A stretch of 64,000 nt of DNA from Nisaea sp. (lineage in GTDB: Bacteria; Pseudomonadota; Alphaproteobacteria; Thalassobaculales; Thalassobaculaceae), in contig NZ_JAXMNY010000001.1 in assembly GCF_034670185.1 (NCBI RefSeq), forward strand, positions 124,001 to 188,000, read 5' to 3'. The notes under the pieces are model-generated. The model made no database searches, was not told where the DNA came from, and saw nothing but the letters and a program-made list of their open reading frames with translations. Shown here in pieces: positions 36,755-44,983 of the stretch. Both the position numbers and the translations under genes were made by a program. Position 1 is the first letter of the stretch; each line of letters opens with the position of its first letter.

Positions 36755-38417
36755 TGGTCACACATGCAATGGAAAGTCAGCATTAGCTGGCTTGCTTAAA
36801 AGTCGTTACAATTTTGAAATTTTTAAAACATCATCATTTATTCAAAAAATTGCAAGTCAAAAAGGAAAATCAAAAGATAGGCAGTCTCTAAAAAGGCTAG
36901 GTGATGATCTAGATTCGAGTACAGATCATAGATGGTTGAAGGACGAGATTGATAAATTTGCCGATTCTCTCTCGTCAGAGACCCCAATTGTTGTAGATAG
37001 TATAAGAAAAGCAGAGCAGTTAGAGGTTTTTCGAAATCAATTAGATTATGAAGTAACGCATGTTCATCTTTATGCGACACGTAAAGTATTAGAGGATAGA
37101 TTTAAAAAAAGACAAATTGATCGTGGGTTCGAGTCGAAAGAGAGTGAGCATCAAGAAGTAGATTTGATAAAATCAGAAGAAGATATTAGAAGTTTTCGTG
37201 AAGATGCCGATGTTAGGATTTTTACAGATCGTACGGATACAGAAGATACGTTTGTTCGTGTCGCAGCATATCTTGGTTTATTTCCTTCACCAGACAGACG
37301 TTGTGTGGATGTTTTGATTGGTGGGCAGTACGGTAGTGAGGGAAAAGGGCAGGTTGCCGGATATTTGGCGCAAGAATACGACGTACTAATGCGTGTTGGT
37401 GGACCGAACGCTGGGCACAAAGTTGCGCGCGAATCGGGGAAGTACACCTATCATTCTCTGCCTTCAGGTTCTAGGGAAAGTGAGGGTGATATATTAATTG
37501 GGCCAGGGGCGACAATATATATTCCGGAGTTCGTCAAGGAAGTATCGGATTGTGCTATTTCTAAAAACCGGATCTATTTAGATCCCAATGTGATGATCAT
37601 TAGTGACGAAGACCGTGAAGAAGAAAAAGCGTTAAAGAAAGCTATAGGGTCGACAGGTAGAGGCGGTGGTGCCGCGGCGGCCCGAAGAATTATGGGGAGG
37701 TTAGGTTCGCCGGATACGGCAAAGCTTGCACGAGATTACCCTGAGCTTACTGATTTTGTGAAGCCCACGCAGCCTCGGCTACAAATAGCATACGCGGCTG
37801 GCGAACGAGTACTATTAGAAGGTACTCAAGGATGCCATCTAAGTCTCTATCACGGACAATATCCATACGTAACGTCAAGAGATACAAATGTTGCTGGATG
37901 TCTAGCAGAAGCGGGAATATCGCCGACTCGTGTGAATCGCATTATGATGGTTATACGATACACGCCAATCCGAGTTCAGTCCCCAGAGGATGGGCATTCG
38001 GGCGATTTGAAGCATGAGACAGATTTTGTAACGATCGCACGTGAGGCTGGAATACCTGAAGATCTTGCCGAGCAGGAACGAACATCAACGACCAACCTGC
38101 GCCGAAGGGTTGGATGGTTCGAGTGGGAAAAGTTCCGCCAAGCTTGCGAATTAAATGCGCCTACAGACATAATTCTTACGTTTGCAGACTACCAAAAAGC
38201 GGCTAACCGAGATGCACGACGGTTCGAGCAGTTGGAAGAGGATACGATCAAATTCGTTGAGGAATTAGAGCGTGTCGCCCAAGCACCGGTATCCTTAATA
38301 AATACGCGCTTCCCGCACGAAGAAGACGCTCCCCTAGATCTTCGAACTCTCATAGATCGAAGAGACTGGAGGGCTAAGTTTGATCGTGTTGGAAATCGAA
38401 ATGTTAAAAACGAATAA
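36732..38417 (+). CDS. Fusion: kinase-like domain + PurZ-like adenylosuccinate synthetase
   Basis: The 561-residue protein begins with a P-loop domain (GHTCNGKS 9-16; DRQSLKRLGDDLD 49-61; DSIRK 89-93) paralogous to the upstream gene. From about 191 it is an adenylosuccinate synthetase: VLIGGQYGSEGKGQVAG, RVGGPNAGHKV, IGSTGRGGG, LLEGTQGCHLSLYHGQYPYVTS, STTNLRRRVGWFE. In the GDEGKG loop the catalytic Asp is Ser202, the change seen in phage PurZ, which condenses dGMP with Asp. The GTP-specifying TKLD is replaced by TFADYQ, as in archaeal/PurZ forms. It is not the housekeeping PurA. Start chosen at 36732 (GGGAG site). Confidence 0.8.
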   Translation: MRQIILISGHTCNGKSALAGLLKSRYNFEIFKTSSFIQKIASQKGKSKDRQSLKRLGDDLDSSTDHRWLKDEIDKFADSLSSETPIVVDSIRKAEQLEVFRNQLDYEVTHVHLYATRKVLEDRFKKRQIDRGFESKESEHQEVDLIKSEEDIRSFREDADVRIFTDRTDTEDTFVRVAAYLGLFPSPDRRCVDVLIGGQYGSEGKGQVAGYLAQEYDVLMRVGGPNAGHKVARESGKYTYHSLPSGSRESEGDILIGPGATIYIPEFVKEVSDCAISKNRIYLDPNVMIISDEDREEEKALKKAIGSTGRGGGAAAARRIMGRLGSPDTAKLARDYPELTDFVKPTQPRLQIAYAAGERVLLEGTQGCHLSLYHGQYPYVTSRDTNVAGCLAEAGISPTRVNRIMMVIRYTPIRVQSPEDGHSGDLKHETDFVTIAREAGIPEDLAEQERTSTTNLRRRVGWFEWEKFRQACELNAPTDIILTFADYQKAANRDARRFEQLEEDTIKFVEELERVAQAPVSLINTRFPHEEDAPLDLRTLIDRRDWRAKFDRVGNRNVKNE

Positions 38418-38544
38418 CAGACATAGAAAATACATGAGGCGACACTTAGCCCACAGTTTACACCCGATAAGATTATGTTGTTTGAGAATTGAGGGAACAC
38501 GCCCCTAACGCCCCGTCTCCTCGTCGTCCAGACCTGCCGGCCAG

Positions 38545-39120
38545 CTAATAAAACCCGACTTCCCGCACTTCGATCAATGCCTCGTGATCCCGTCCGAAGG
38601 CGACGATGCCGATCGAGGTCAGGCTCGCGGCTGCGGGTGTGTCCGCGAGGAGCCAGCCCGAGGGCTCGAAAGCCGTGAGCGGCAGCCGTATCTCGGCCCA
38701 GTCCGCCCGGGCCTCGAAACCCGCCTGGTAATATTGCCACGGTAGCAGGGTGCCTTTGGTCCGGAGATGCACGAAATAGCGCTGGTTATTGCCGCGCACG
38801 CTGAGCCGGACGCCTTTGGTACCATCCGGCGGCGGGGTGTCGAGGCGCGTGCGGAACTGGATGAAGCCGCCATTGTTTTCGGTGCTGACATTGCCGGTCA
38901 GGCGCGCGTAGGCGGTGCCGTTTTCCGTGGCGAAATCGAGTTTGCCCGTCGACTCCCCGCCCATCACGGTATCGGCGATGAACCGCCAGCGTGTCTCGGG
39001 ACGGTCTTCGAACGTCTCTATTATGCGTTCCTCTGCCATGCGTTCCTCCGCGGCCGCGGCCGCGCCCGGCTCGACAGAGAGTGCAAGCATTGCCATGAGG
39101 GCCAGAAAAGTCCGTTTCAT
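38545..39120 (-). CDS. Exported CIA30-family protein, copy 1
   Basis: The protein (about 191 residues) has a signal peptide (TFLALMAMLALSVEPGAAAAAEE) and a CIA30 (complex I intermediate-associated protein 30) jelly-roll domain: WRFIADTVMGGESTGKLDF, LTGNVSTENNGGFIQFR, GVRLSVRGNNQRYFVHLRT and AEIRLPLTAFEPSG. Bacterial members are often periplasmic and of unknown function. The paralogue at 52500-53123 shares the same blocks. The N-terminus is uncertain by a few codons (several Met). It is convergent with the AT-rich island. Confidence 0.88.
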   Translation of the reverse strand: MKRTFLALMAMLALSVEPGAAAAAEERMAEERIIETFEDRPETRWRFIADTVMGGESTGKLDFATENGTAYARLTGNVSTENNGGFIQFRTRLDTPPPDGTKGVRLSVRGNNQRYFVHLRTKGTLLPWQYYQAGFEARADWAEIRLPLTAFEPSGWLLADTPAAASLTSIGIVAFGRDHEALIEVREVGFY

Positions 39121-39329
39121 CATCTTCCGCATTTCTGTTTCCGGTCAGGGGATTGCCGGTCAGTCAGGTAAATAGGCGTCCGGCGGGCGGCTGCCACCCC
39201 GTGGGTGACATCTCCGGGCTCCGCGATCAGACAACATGTCACTCTTCGGAATTGCCTATATCGTTGTTGATCACCGCCCGCGTCCGGCCGTTCAATGGGG
39301 AAGGCGGGACACAGAAGGCGAGGTCGTAC

Positions 39330-40193
39330 ATGCAGGTCAGCAAAGCAGGTGACGGGGTGGCGGATATCGCCGGGTGGCGGGGCGTGCATCTCTTCCATTT
39401 CGGCATGTCCTCCTGCTCGCAGAAGGTCCGGCTGCATCTGCGGCTGAAAGGCATTCCCTGGACCGGGCATCTTGTCGATCTCGCGAGCCACGAGAATTAC
39501 GGGCCCGATTTCCTCGCCATCAACCCGCGGGGCATGGTGCCCGTACTGGTCCTCGACGGCGCTGTGTATACGGGCAGCAACGCCATCATTGCCCTGCTGG
39601 AAGAACGCTTTGCCGAGCCCTGCCTGATCCCGCCGGAGCAACGGGAAGAGATCTCGGCGTTGCTGGCTGCCGAAGACGCGCTGCACCACGATTTGCGGCA
39701 TCTCAGCTTCCGCTTTGTCCATGGCCGTACCGGCAGCACGAAGACTCCGGCATTGATGGAAGCCTATCGAAAAGGCGGTGGGCTGGACGCGGAAAAGCAG
39801 TCGGAGATCGCTTTCTATGAGCGGCTGGCCCGGACCGGCCTGGACGATGCCACCTGCCTGGCCTCGGCTTTGCGGTTCCGCGCGGCGTTCGAAGGGCTGG
39901 AGGCGCGGCTTGCGGATCATCCCTTCCTGCTCGGCGATACGCTCACCGTCATCGATATTGCCTGGTTCGTCTATGCCTATCGTCTCACCCTCGGCGGCTA
40001 TCCACTGGAGGCGCTGCATCCGCGCCTCCATGCCTGGTTCGAGGGCCGCCGAGCCGTGCCGGGCTGGGAGGACGAGGTTGCTCCGCCCCCGGCGTTGGCG
40101 GGAAAAATCGCGGCTATCCGGGCACAGCAGCAAGCGGAGGGCATGACGATGGCGCATCTCATGGGGACGTCACACCGCATTTTGGGCCTTTAA
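39330..40193 (+). CDS. Glutathione S-transferase family protein
   Basis: The 287-residue protein (ATG at 39330 with an AAGGCGAGG site) has a thioredoxin-like N-terminal domain: LFHFGMSSCSQKVRLHLRLKGIPWTGHLVDL, then NPRGMVPVLVLDGAVYTGSNAIIALLEERF with the GSH-binding VPV and S residues. A helical domain ends LLGDTLTVIDIAWFVYAYRLTLGGYPLEALHPRLHAWF. The S-C-S-Q active site resembles Cys-type or ligandin-like GSTs. Its 3' end overlaps the convergent MFS gene by 24 bp. Confidence 0.88.
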   Translation: MQVSKAGDGVADIAGWRGVHLFHFGMSSCSQKVRLHLRLKGIPWTGHLVDLASHENYGPDFLAINPRGMVPVLVLDGAVYTGSNAIIALLEERFAEPCLIPPEQREEISALLAAEDALHHDLRHLSFRFVHGRTGSTKTPALMEAYRKGGGLDAEKQSEIAFYERLARTGLDDATCLASALRFRAAFEGLEARLADHPFLLGDTLTVIDIAWFVYAYRLTLGGYPLEALHPRLHAWFEGRRAVPGWEDEVAPPPALAGKIAAIRAQQQAEGMTMAHLMGTSHRILGL

Positions 40194-41381
40194 ACTCTCA
40201 TAACTCACCACCCGCCGCAGTCCGCTGAACAGCGACACGGCGAAGGATGCGGCAAAGGCCAGCGCGACAAAAACAATCCCGACCTCCGGTCCGGCCGCGC
40301 CCGCAACCGCGCCGCCGATCAGCGCGCCGAGCGGGCGGACGCCGTAGATGGCGGTCTGGATTACCGCGTTGACCCTTCCGAGCAGGGCGGGCGGGGTGAC
40401 GAGCTGGCGGACGGAATTCTGCGCGATCAGCCACATGGACGGGCCGAAGCCGATGAAGAAGAAGCAGGCGTAAAGCTGGACTGCGGGGCTTTCGGGTCCG
40501 ATCAGGAGGATGCCGGCGGCGGCGATGGCGGAGCTGCCTGGACCGAACAACAGCACAAAGCGCGGGGCGAGCTTGTCGGAAATGCGGCCCGACAGCCAGG
40601 AGCCGGTAAAGGCGGCCAGCCCGAAGGCCGACAGGGCAACGCCGAAAGCGCCGGGATCGAAGTGATAGAGATCCCGGATGGCGGGCACCAGGACGACCAG
40701 CAGGGCGGCGAAGGCGAGATTCCAGAAAATCGCGCAGAGGGAGATGGCGAGCAGAAGCTTGTGCGCCAGCACATAGCGCCCGCCCTCAAGGATCTGGGCG
40801 ATCCTGGAGACGCGCGGCGCCTGGCTCGTCTCGAATGTCAGCAGGCTCGCGGTGAAGAGCAGCGCGCCCAGAGCCGCACATGCAGCGGCGGCATAGATCA
40901 GCGGCGGGGATATGCCCGCCACCAGCAGGCCGATCGCCAGAGGAACCGCGAAACTGCAGAACGCGCGGGGTGTCTCGATGGCGGCATTGGCACGGGCCAG
41001 TCCGGTCGCCGGGGCGGCTTTCGGCAGGATCGACAGGGCGGTGAGGGCGAACAGGACGGTGCCGAACCCGGCCAGCGTGATACCGGCACCGAACCAGACG
41101 ACAGTGCCGGCCCAGACACCAAGCCCGGCGCCGGTGAAGCCCGCGAGCGCGATCAGCGAGGATGCAATGGCGAGGCTGCGCAACTGCCACCGGTCCACCA
41201 GCATGCCGAACGGGATCGAGCCCAGCAGATGCGCCATGGACTGGCAGGCGACGAGAATGCCGATGAGTTCGGCCGAAGCGTCGAAGACCAGAGCGGCAAC
41301 AAGCGGCACCGAGACGAGGGCGATCTGGTCGCCCAGATGCGTGCCATAGGCGGCACCGGCGAGACGGTGAATGACGGACAT
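40170..41381 (-). CDS. MFS transporter
   Basis: The 403-residue protein (ATG at 41381 after TTTTGGAGAG) has 12 predicted membrane segments and the MFS loop between helices 2 and 3, GSIPFGMLVDRWQLRSLAIA. It resembles the MFS_3/enterobactin-exporter-like group. Substrate unknown; drug or siderophore export is a general guess. The frame is open upstream to 41546 but without homology. Tail-to-tail overlap with the GST gene. Confidence 0.9.
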   Translation of the reverse strand: MSVIHRLAGAAYGTHLGDQIALVSVPLVAALVFDASAELIGILVACQSMAHLLGSIPFGMLVDRWQLRSLAIASSLIALAGFTGAGLGVWAGTVVWFGAGITLAGFGTVLFALTALSILPKAAPATGLARANAAIETPRAFCSFAVPLAIGLLVAGISPPLIYAAAACAALGALLFTASLLTFETSQAPRVSRIAQILEGGRYVLAHKLLLAISLCAIFWNLAFAALLVVLVPAIRDLYHFDPGAFGVALSAFGLAAFTGSWLSGRISDKLAPRFVLLFGPGSSAIAAAGILLIGPESPAVQLYACFFFIGFGPSMWLIAQNSVRQLVTPPALLGRVNAVIQTAIYGVRPLGALIGGAVAGAAGPEVGIVFVALAFAASFAVSLFSGLRRVVSYESLKAQNAV

Positions 41382-41629
41382 GGGACTCTCCAAAACGTTT
41401 CGCCGGGTGATACGAACCGGTCCGGTTTCGGGATATCCGATTGTTGCGCGGGTTTTCTGTCCGTTTCGTGGTGGGTCAGGCGCGATACTGCTGGCTGGAC
41501 AACCATCTCGCAGACGGCAGGTTTTCCTGATTAATTGAAAACCCATTATTTTATCAGGTTATGAATATGCTAAGGTAATTGTTAAAGTTTAACGCAAGAT
41601 ACCGATACCCCGCAGAGAAGGCACACCAT

Positions 41630-42652
41630 ATGGGCATGCGCATTCGCGAGGATTATCGCGGCATTACCGGGCCGGAAAAGGCGGGCATCCTTTTGATGTC
41701 TCTTGGCGAAGAGCAAGCTGGAAAGCTCTTTGCTTTGCTCGACGATGAAGAAATCAAGGAAGTCTCCCAGGTTATGGCGGGGCTCGGAACCGTCAGCTCC
41801 AACATTGTCGAACGCCTGTTTGTCGAATTCGCCGAACAGGTTTCCTCGACCGGCTCTCTCGTCGGCTCCATGGATTCGACCGAGCGGCTGCTGACCAAGG
41901 TGCTCGGCGGAGACCGCGTCGGCGATATCATGGAGGAGATCCGTGGTCCGGCCGGCCGGACCATGTGGGACAAGCTCGCCAATGTGAACGAGCAGGTTCT
42001 CGCGAACTTCCTGAAGAATGAATATCCGCAGACCGTCGCCGTGATCCTTGGCAAAATCGGCCAGGCCCATGCCGGCAAGGTGCTGTCGATCCTGCCGGAA
42101 AACTTCGCGATGGAAGTCGTCATGCGGATGCTCCGCATGGAAGCGGTGAACAAGGACATCGAGAAAGACGTGGAGCGCGTGCTGCGCACCGAGTTTATGT
42201 CGAACCTCGCCCGCACCAACCGGCGCGACAGTCACGAGATGATGGCGGAGATCTTCAATAATCTGGATCGGGCGACCGAGTCCCGCTTCCTGTCCGCGCT
42301 GGAAGAGCGCAACAAGGACAGCGCCGAGAAGATCCGCAGCCTGATGTTCACCTTCGAGGATCTTTCCCGCGTCGACCCGGCGGGTGTGCAGACGCTGCTC
42401 CGCGCGCTCGACAAGGACAAGCTCACCATCGCGCTGAAGGGCGCGTCGGAGGAGTTGAAGGATCTGTTCTTCTCCAACATGTCCGAACGTGCGGCCAAGT
42501 TGCTGCGCGAGGACATGCAGTCGCTCGGCCCGATGCGCCTGAAGGATGTTGAGGACGCGCAGACTGCCATGGTGACGGCTGCGAAGGATCTCGCCGACAG
42601 AGGCGAGCTTGTGATCGGCGGCTCCGGCGGCGACGACGAGCTGGTTTACTGA
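41630..42652 (+). CDS. fliG: Flagellar motor switch protein FliG
   Basis: FliG couples the flagellar rotor to the MotAB stator and sits at the base of the C-ring. The 340-residue protein (ATG at 41630, GAGAAGG site) has the N-terminal LTGPEKAGILLM-type start (ITGPEKAGILLMSLGEEQAG), the middle domain with LANFLKNEYPQTVAVILGKI, and the torque domain with FEDLSRVDPAGVQTLLRALDKDKLTIALKGASEELKDLFFSNMSERA. No other flagellar gene is in the window, so it is detached from its usual cluster or is a second copy. Confidence 0.95.
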   Translation: MGMRIREDYRGITGPEKAGILLMSLGEEQAGKLFALLDDEEIKEVSQVMAGLGTVSSNIVERLFVEFAEQVSSTGSLVGSMDSTERLLTKVLGGDRVGDIMEEIRGPAGRTMWDKLANVNEQVLANFLKNEYPQTVAVILGKIGQAHAGKVLSILPENFAMEVVMRMLRMEAVNKDIEKDVERVLRTEFMSNLARTNRRDSHEMMAEIFNNLDRATESRFLSALEERNKDSAEKIRSLMFTFEDLSRVDPAGVQTLLRALDKDKLTIALKGASEELKDLFFSNMSERAAKLLREDMQSLGPMRLKDVEDAQTAMVTAAKDLADRGELVIGGSGGDDELVY

Positions 42653-42674
42653 CGCGGGTTACCCAACACACCCT

Positions 42675-43469
42675 CTACCCAACATTCGCCGTGAGCCCGC
42701 CATCCACGGGCAGGCAGATTCCGGTAATATAGCCGGCCTCATCCGAGGCCAGGAACAGCGCCGCATTGGCCACGTCCCAAGCGGTTCCGGTATGGCCCTT
42801 GAGCGGCACGTCCGCCGCCCGCGAGGCGCGGATTTCGTCGCGTGCCTTGCCGGTTTCGTTCGCCCGGCGCTCAATCGCCATCGGCGTGTCCATCAGGCCC
42901 GGCAGGATCGAGATCGCGCGGATACCGTAGGGCGCGTTCTCCATCGCGATATGGTGGGTCATGGTGTTTACCGCGCCCTTGCTGGTCTTATAGGTGACGG
43001 TGCTGCGGGCCGCGATCGACGAGGTCGAGGAGATATTCAAGATCACGCCGGAGCGCTGCTCCCGCATCACCGGGAGCACGTGCTTGCAGGTCATGAACAT
43101 GCCCTTGAGGTTCATGTTCATGATCTCGTCCCACATATCCGCATCCATTTCCGGCGTCGGCTTGTCCCCGCGCGAGCGCCCGACATTGTTGTGCAGGATG
43201 TCGATGCGTCCGAAACGTTCGACGCAGGCCGCGGCGATACGGCGGCAGTCTTCTTCCCGGGTGATGTCGGCGACAGCGACCTCTGCCTCGGCCCCTGACT
43301 CCCGGCAAAGTGCGGCGGTTTCCCCGGCCCAGTCCTCGTTTGCATCGACCAGCAGGAGTTTAGCGCCTTCCTCGGCAAAGCGGAGGGCAACGGCCCGTCC
43401 GTTCCCCGTGGTCTCGCCCGGTTGTTGCCCGGCGCCGACGATGATCGCGACCTTGTCTTTCAAACGCAT
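42675..43469 (-). CDS. SDR family oxidoreductase
   Basis: The 264-residue classical short-chain dehydrogenase has the cofactor loop VAIIVGAGQQPGETTGNGRAVAL (a longer glycine loop than usual), NNVGRS, the catalytic Ser in ILNISSTSSIA, and YKTSKGAV supplying Tyr and Lys. ILPGLMDTPM and GTAWDVANAALFLASDEAGYITGICLPVDGG are typical. Asp38 in LLVDANEDW suggests NAD(H) preference. Substrate unknown. It is convergent with fliG. Confidence 0.92.
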   Translation of the reverse strand: MRLKDKVAIIVGAGQQPGETTGNGRAVALRFAEEGAKLLLVDANEDWAGETAALCRESGAEAEVAVADITREEDCRRIAAACVERFGRIDILHNNVGRSRGDKPTPEMDADMWDEIMNMNLKGMFMTCKHVLPVMREQRSGVILNISSTSSIAARSTVTYKTSKGAVNTMTHHIAMENAPYGIRAISILPGLMDTPMAIERRANETGKARDEIRASRAADVPLKGHTGTAWDVANAALFLASDEAGYITGICLPVDGGLTANVG

Positions 43470-43577
43470 GAGGATTCCCCGCCCCTAGAATTCATGTGGG
43501 CGTAGTCTCCTCAAGTTCGGGGCGGTTGGCAAATTGCGGAGGCGTTGGCCTCCGCTTCTGTGTGACCGGGCTCGTGC

Positions 43578-44072
43578 CTACTGTTTCGGCAGGCCGCCTT
43601 TTTTGATCGCCATGTTCGTGAACTTGTTGAGGGCGCCGGTCATTTTCTTGAAGACTTCATCTCGGTCGGCGATGCCGTGGCGCTTTGCCAGCCACGCGGG
43701 ATCGGTATAGCCGAGCTTCACGGACCCGTCCGCCGCCTGCCATGCCAGCGCTTTCAGCGGCAGGTCGAGGCCAATCTTCGGGTTAGACTGCATAAGCGGA
43801 GTGCCGAGCTTCGGATTGCCGAAGATGATCAGCGCCGTCGGCAGCAGCTCAAGGCCGACTTTCTTGGCTCCCTTAGAATGATCGATCCGGGCAAAGACCG
43901 TGATCCCGGCCCGCTCCAACGCAATGCCGAGGCGGTCGAGAGTCTTGGTCACACCGAAATCACTCGTCTTGACGATCATCCCGTCGCCTTCGGCCCGGGC
44001 GAGACCGGGCGCCAAGGTGATGACGCCAAGAAATAACGCTGCCAAAGCGCCTATGTGAAGCTTGTGTCGCAC
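43578..44072 (-). CDS. Exported DUF302 protein
   Basis: The 164-residue protein has a signal peptide (LHIGALAALFLGVITLAPGLARAEG) and a DUF302 domain: TLDRLGIALERAGITVFARIDHSKGAKKVGLELLPTALIIFGNPKLGTPLMQSNPKIGLDLPLKALAW. DUF302 is often found near metal or sulfur genes but has no known activity. It stands before the copper operon, in the same direction but with a terminator-like hairpin between them. Confidence 0.9.
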   Translation of the reverse strand: MRHKLHIGALAALFLGVITLAPGLARAEGDGMIVKTSDFGVTKTLDRLGIALERAGITVFARIDHSKGAKKVGLELLPTALIIFGNPKLGTPLMQSNPKIGLDLPLKALAWQAADGSVKLGYTDPAWLAKRHGIADRDEVFKKMTGALNKFTNMAIKKGGLPKQ

Positions 44073-44227
44073 GAGATGTTCTCCCTGGCCTGATGCTGAA
44101 TTCTCAAATGAATGCGAACCCTATTGTGACCACCCCGCGATCAACAGTCACATTCGCGCTATTGAATGTTTAGGGGCGGGCTTGGGCCGGCGCATTCACT
44201 TCCCCGCTTGAGCGCAGCGAGCACGAA

Positions 44228-44271
44228 CACCATCCACCCCGGGAGGCGGATCGCATCCCGGGGCGATGGTG
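44228..44271 (-). terminator. Long hairpin ending the copper operon
   Basis: Outer arms CACCATC/GATGGTG and inner arms CCCCGGGA/TCCCGGGG enclose an 11-nt loop. It lies 7 bp after the copB stop. No long T-tract follows, but its size and place make it the likely 3' end of the minus-strand copper operon. Confidence 0.65.
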
Positions 44272-44278
44272 TGTCCGT

Positions 44279-44980
44279 CTAGAACATCAGGCGGAAGCCG
44301 ACGACGAGCGAGACCACGTCGTCATCTTCTCCCTCCGCCCGGACAAGCCGCCCACTCTCGCCAAGGGTCCGCTCCCAATGCACGCCGACATAGGGTGCAA
44401 TGGCGCGATCGAGCAGGTCGTAACTGAGGCGGCCACCGACTTCGAGTTTCGGGCCGAAGGCCGCCCGTGAGGTCGCCTCGTCGTCGGCGAGGGGGACGTC
44501 CAGCTCGATGCTCGGGGTAAAGGTCACGCGGTTGGTGATCAGGCCTTCATACTCGACCTCGAAGCGGGCGGACGGATATTCCGACAGATAAAGATCGGCA
44601 TCCACCTCGAACCACTGCTTGGCGAGGCCGTGCAATCCGAGCACGCCATAGGTCCGGTGCGGGCCTTCGTCCGGACTGTCATAGCGCACCCCTGCGACGG
44701 CATCGAAGAACGTGCTCACCGGGACCTGCAGGCGGAGTTGGTTCTCCAGGGTCTCGAAGCTGTTCGGTCCTGTGGCGTATTCCGCCTCGCTGCGCCAGAC
44801 GACCTTCAACTCGTCTGTGCCAACAAATGCATCGGCATCCCAGGCAAAGGCTTCGGAGCCTTCTCCGCTGCGCCATTCCAGTTGCTCCGCCTGGATCCCC
44901 CAAAAGAGCTGCTCGGCGGAAGCAGGGCTGGCGAGAAGGAAAGCCGAAAGAGCGGAAAGGGCTGCGTATCGTGTGAACAT
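44279..44980 (-). CDS. copB: Copper resistance protein B (short form)
   Basis: The 233-residue outer-membrane beta-barrel has a signal peptide (ALSALSAFLLASPASAEQ) and the CopB barrel domain: LFWGIQAEQLEWRSGEG, WRSEAEYATGP, FDAVAGVRYDSPDEGP, and LTNRV-like to the terminal aromatic VGFRLMF. CopB/PcoB usually carry a Met/His-rich segment before the barrel, and here it is missing. Barrel and position next to copA are clear. It probably assists copper handling at the outer membrane. Confidence 0.9.
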   Translation of the reverse strand: MFTRYAALSALSAFLLASPASAEQLFWGIQAEQLEWRSGEGSEAFAWDADAFVGTDELKVVWRSEAEYATGPNSFETLENQLRLQVPVSTFFDAVAGVRYDSPDEGPHRTYGVLGLHGLAKQWFEVDADLYLSEYPSARFEVEYEGLITNRVTFTPSIELDVPLADDEATSRAAFGPKLEVGGRLSYDLLDRAIAPYVGVHWERTLGESGRLVRAEGEDDDVVSLVVGFRLMF

Positions 44981-44983
44981 CGC

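Noticed and set aside
36732..38417. Calling the synthetase domain the housekeeping purA
   Set aside because: The catalytic Asp is replaced by Ser, the TKLD motif is missing, a kinase-like domain is fused, and the gene sits in an AT-rich accessory block.
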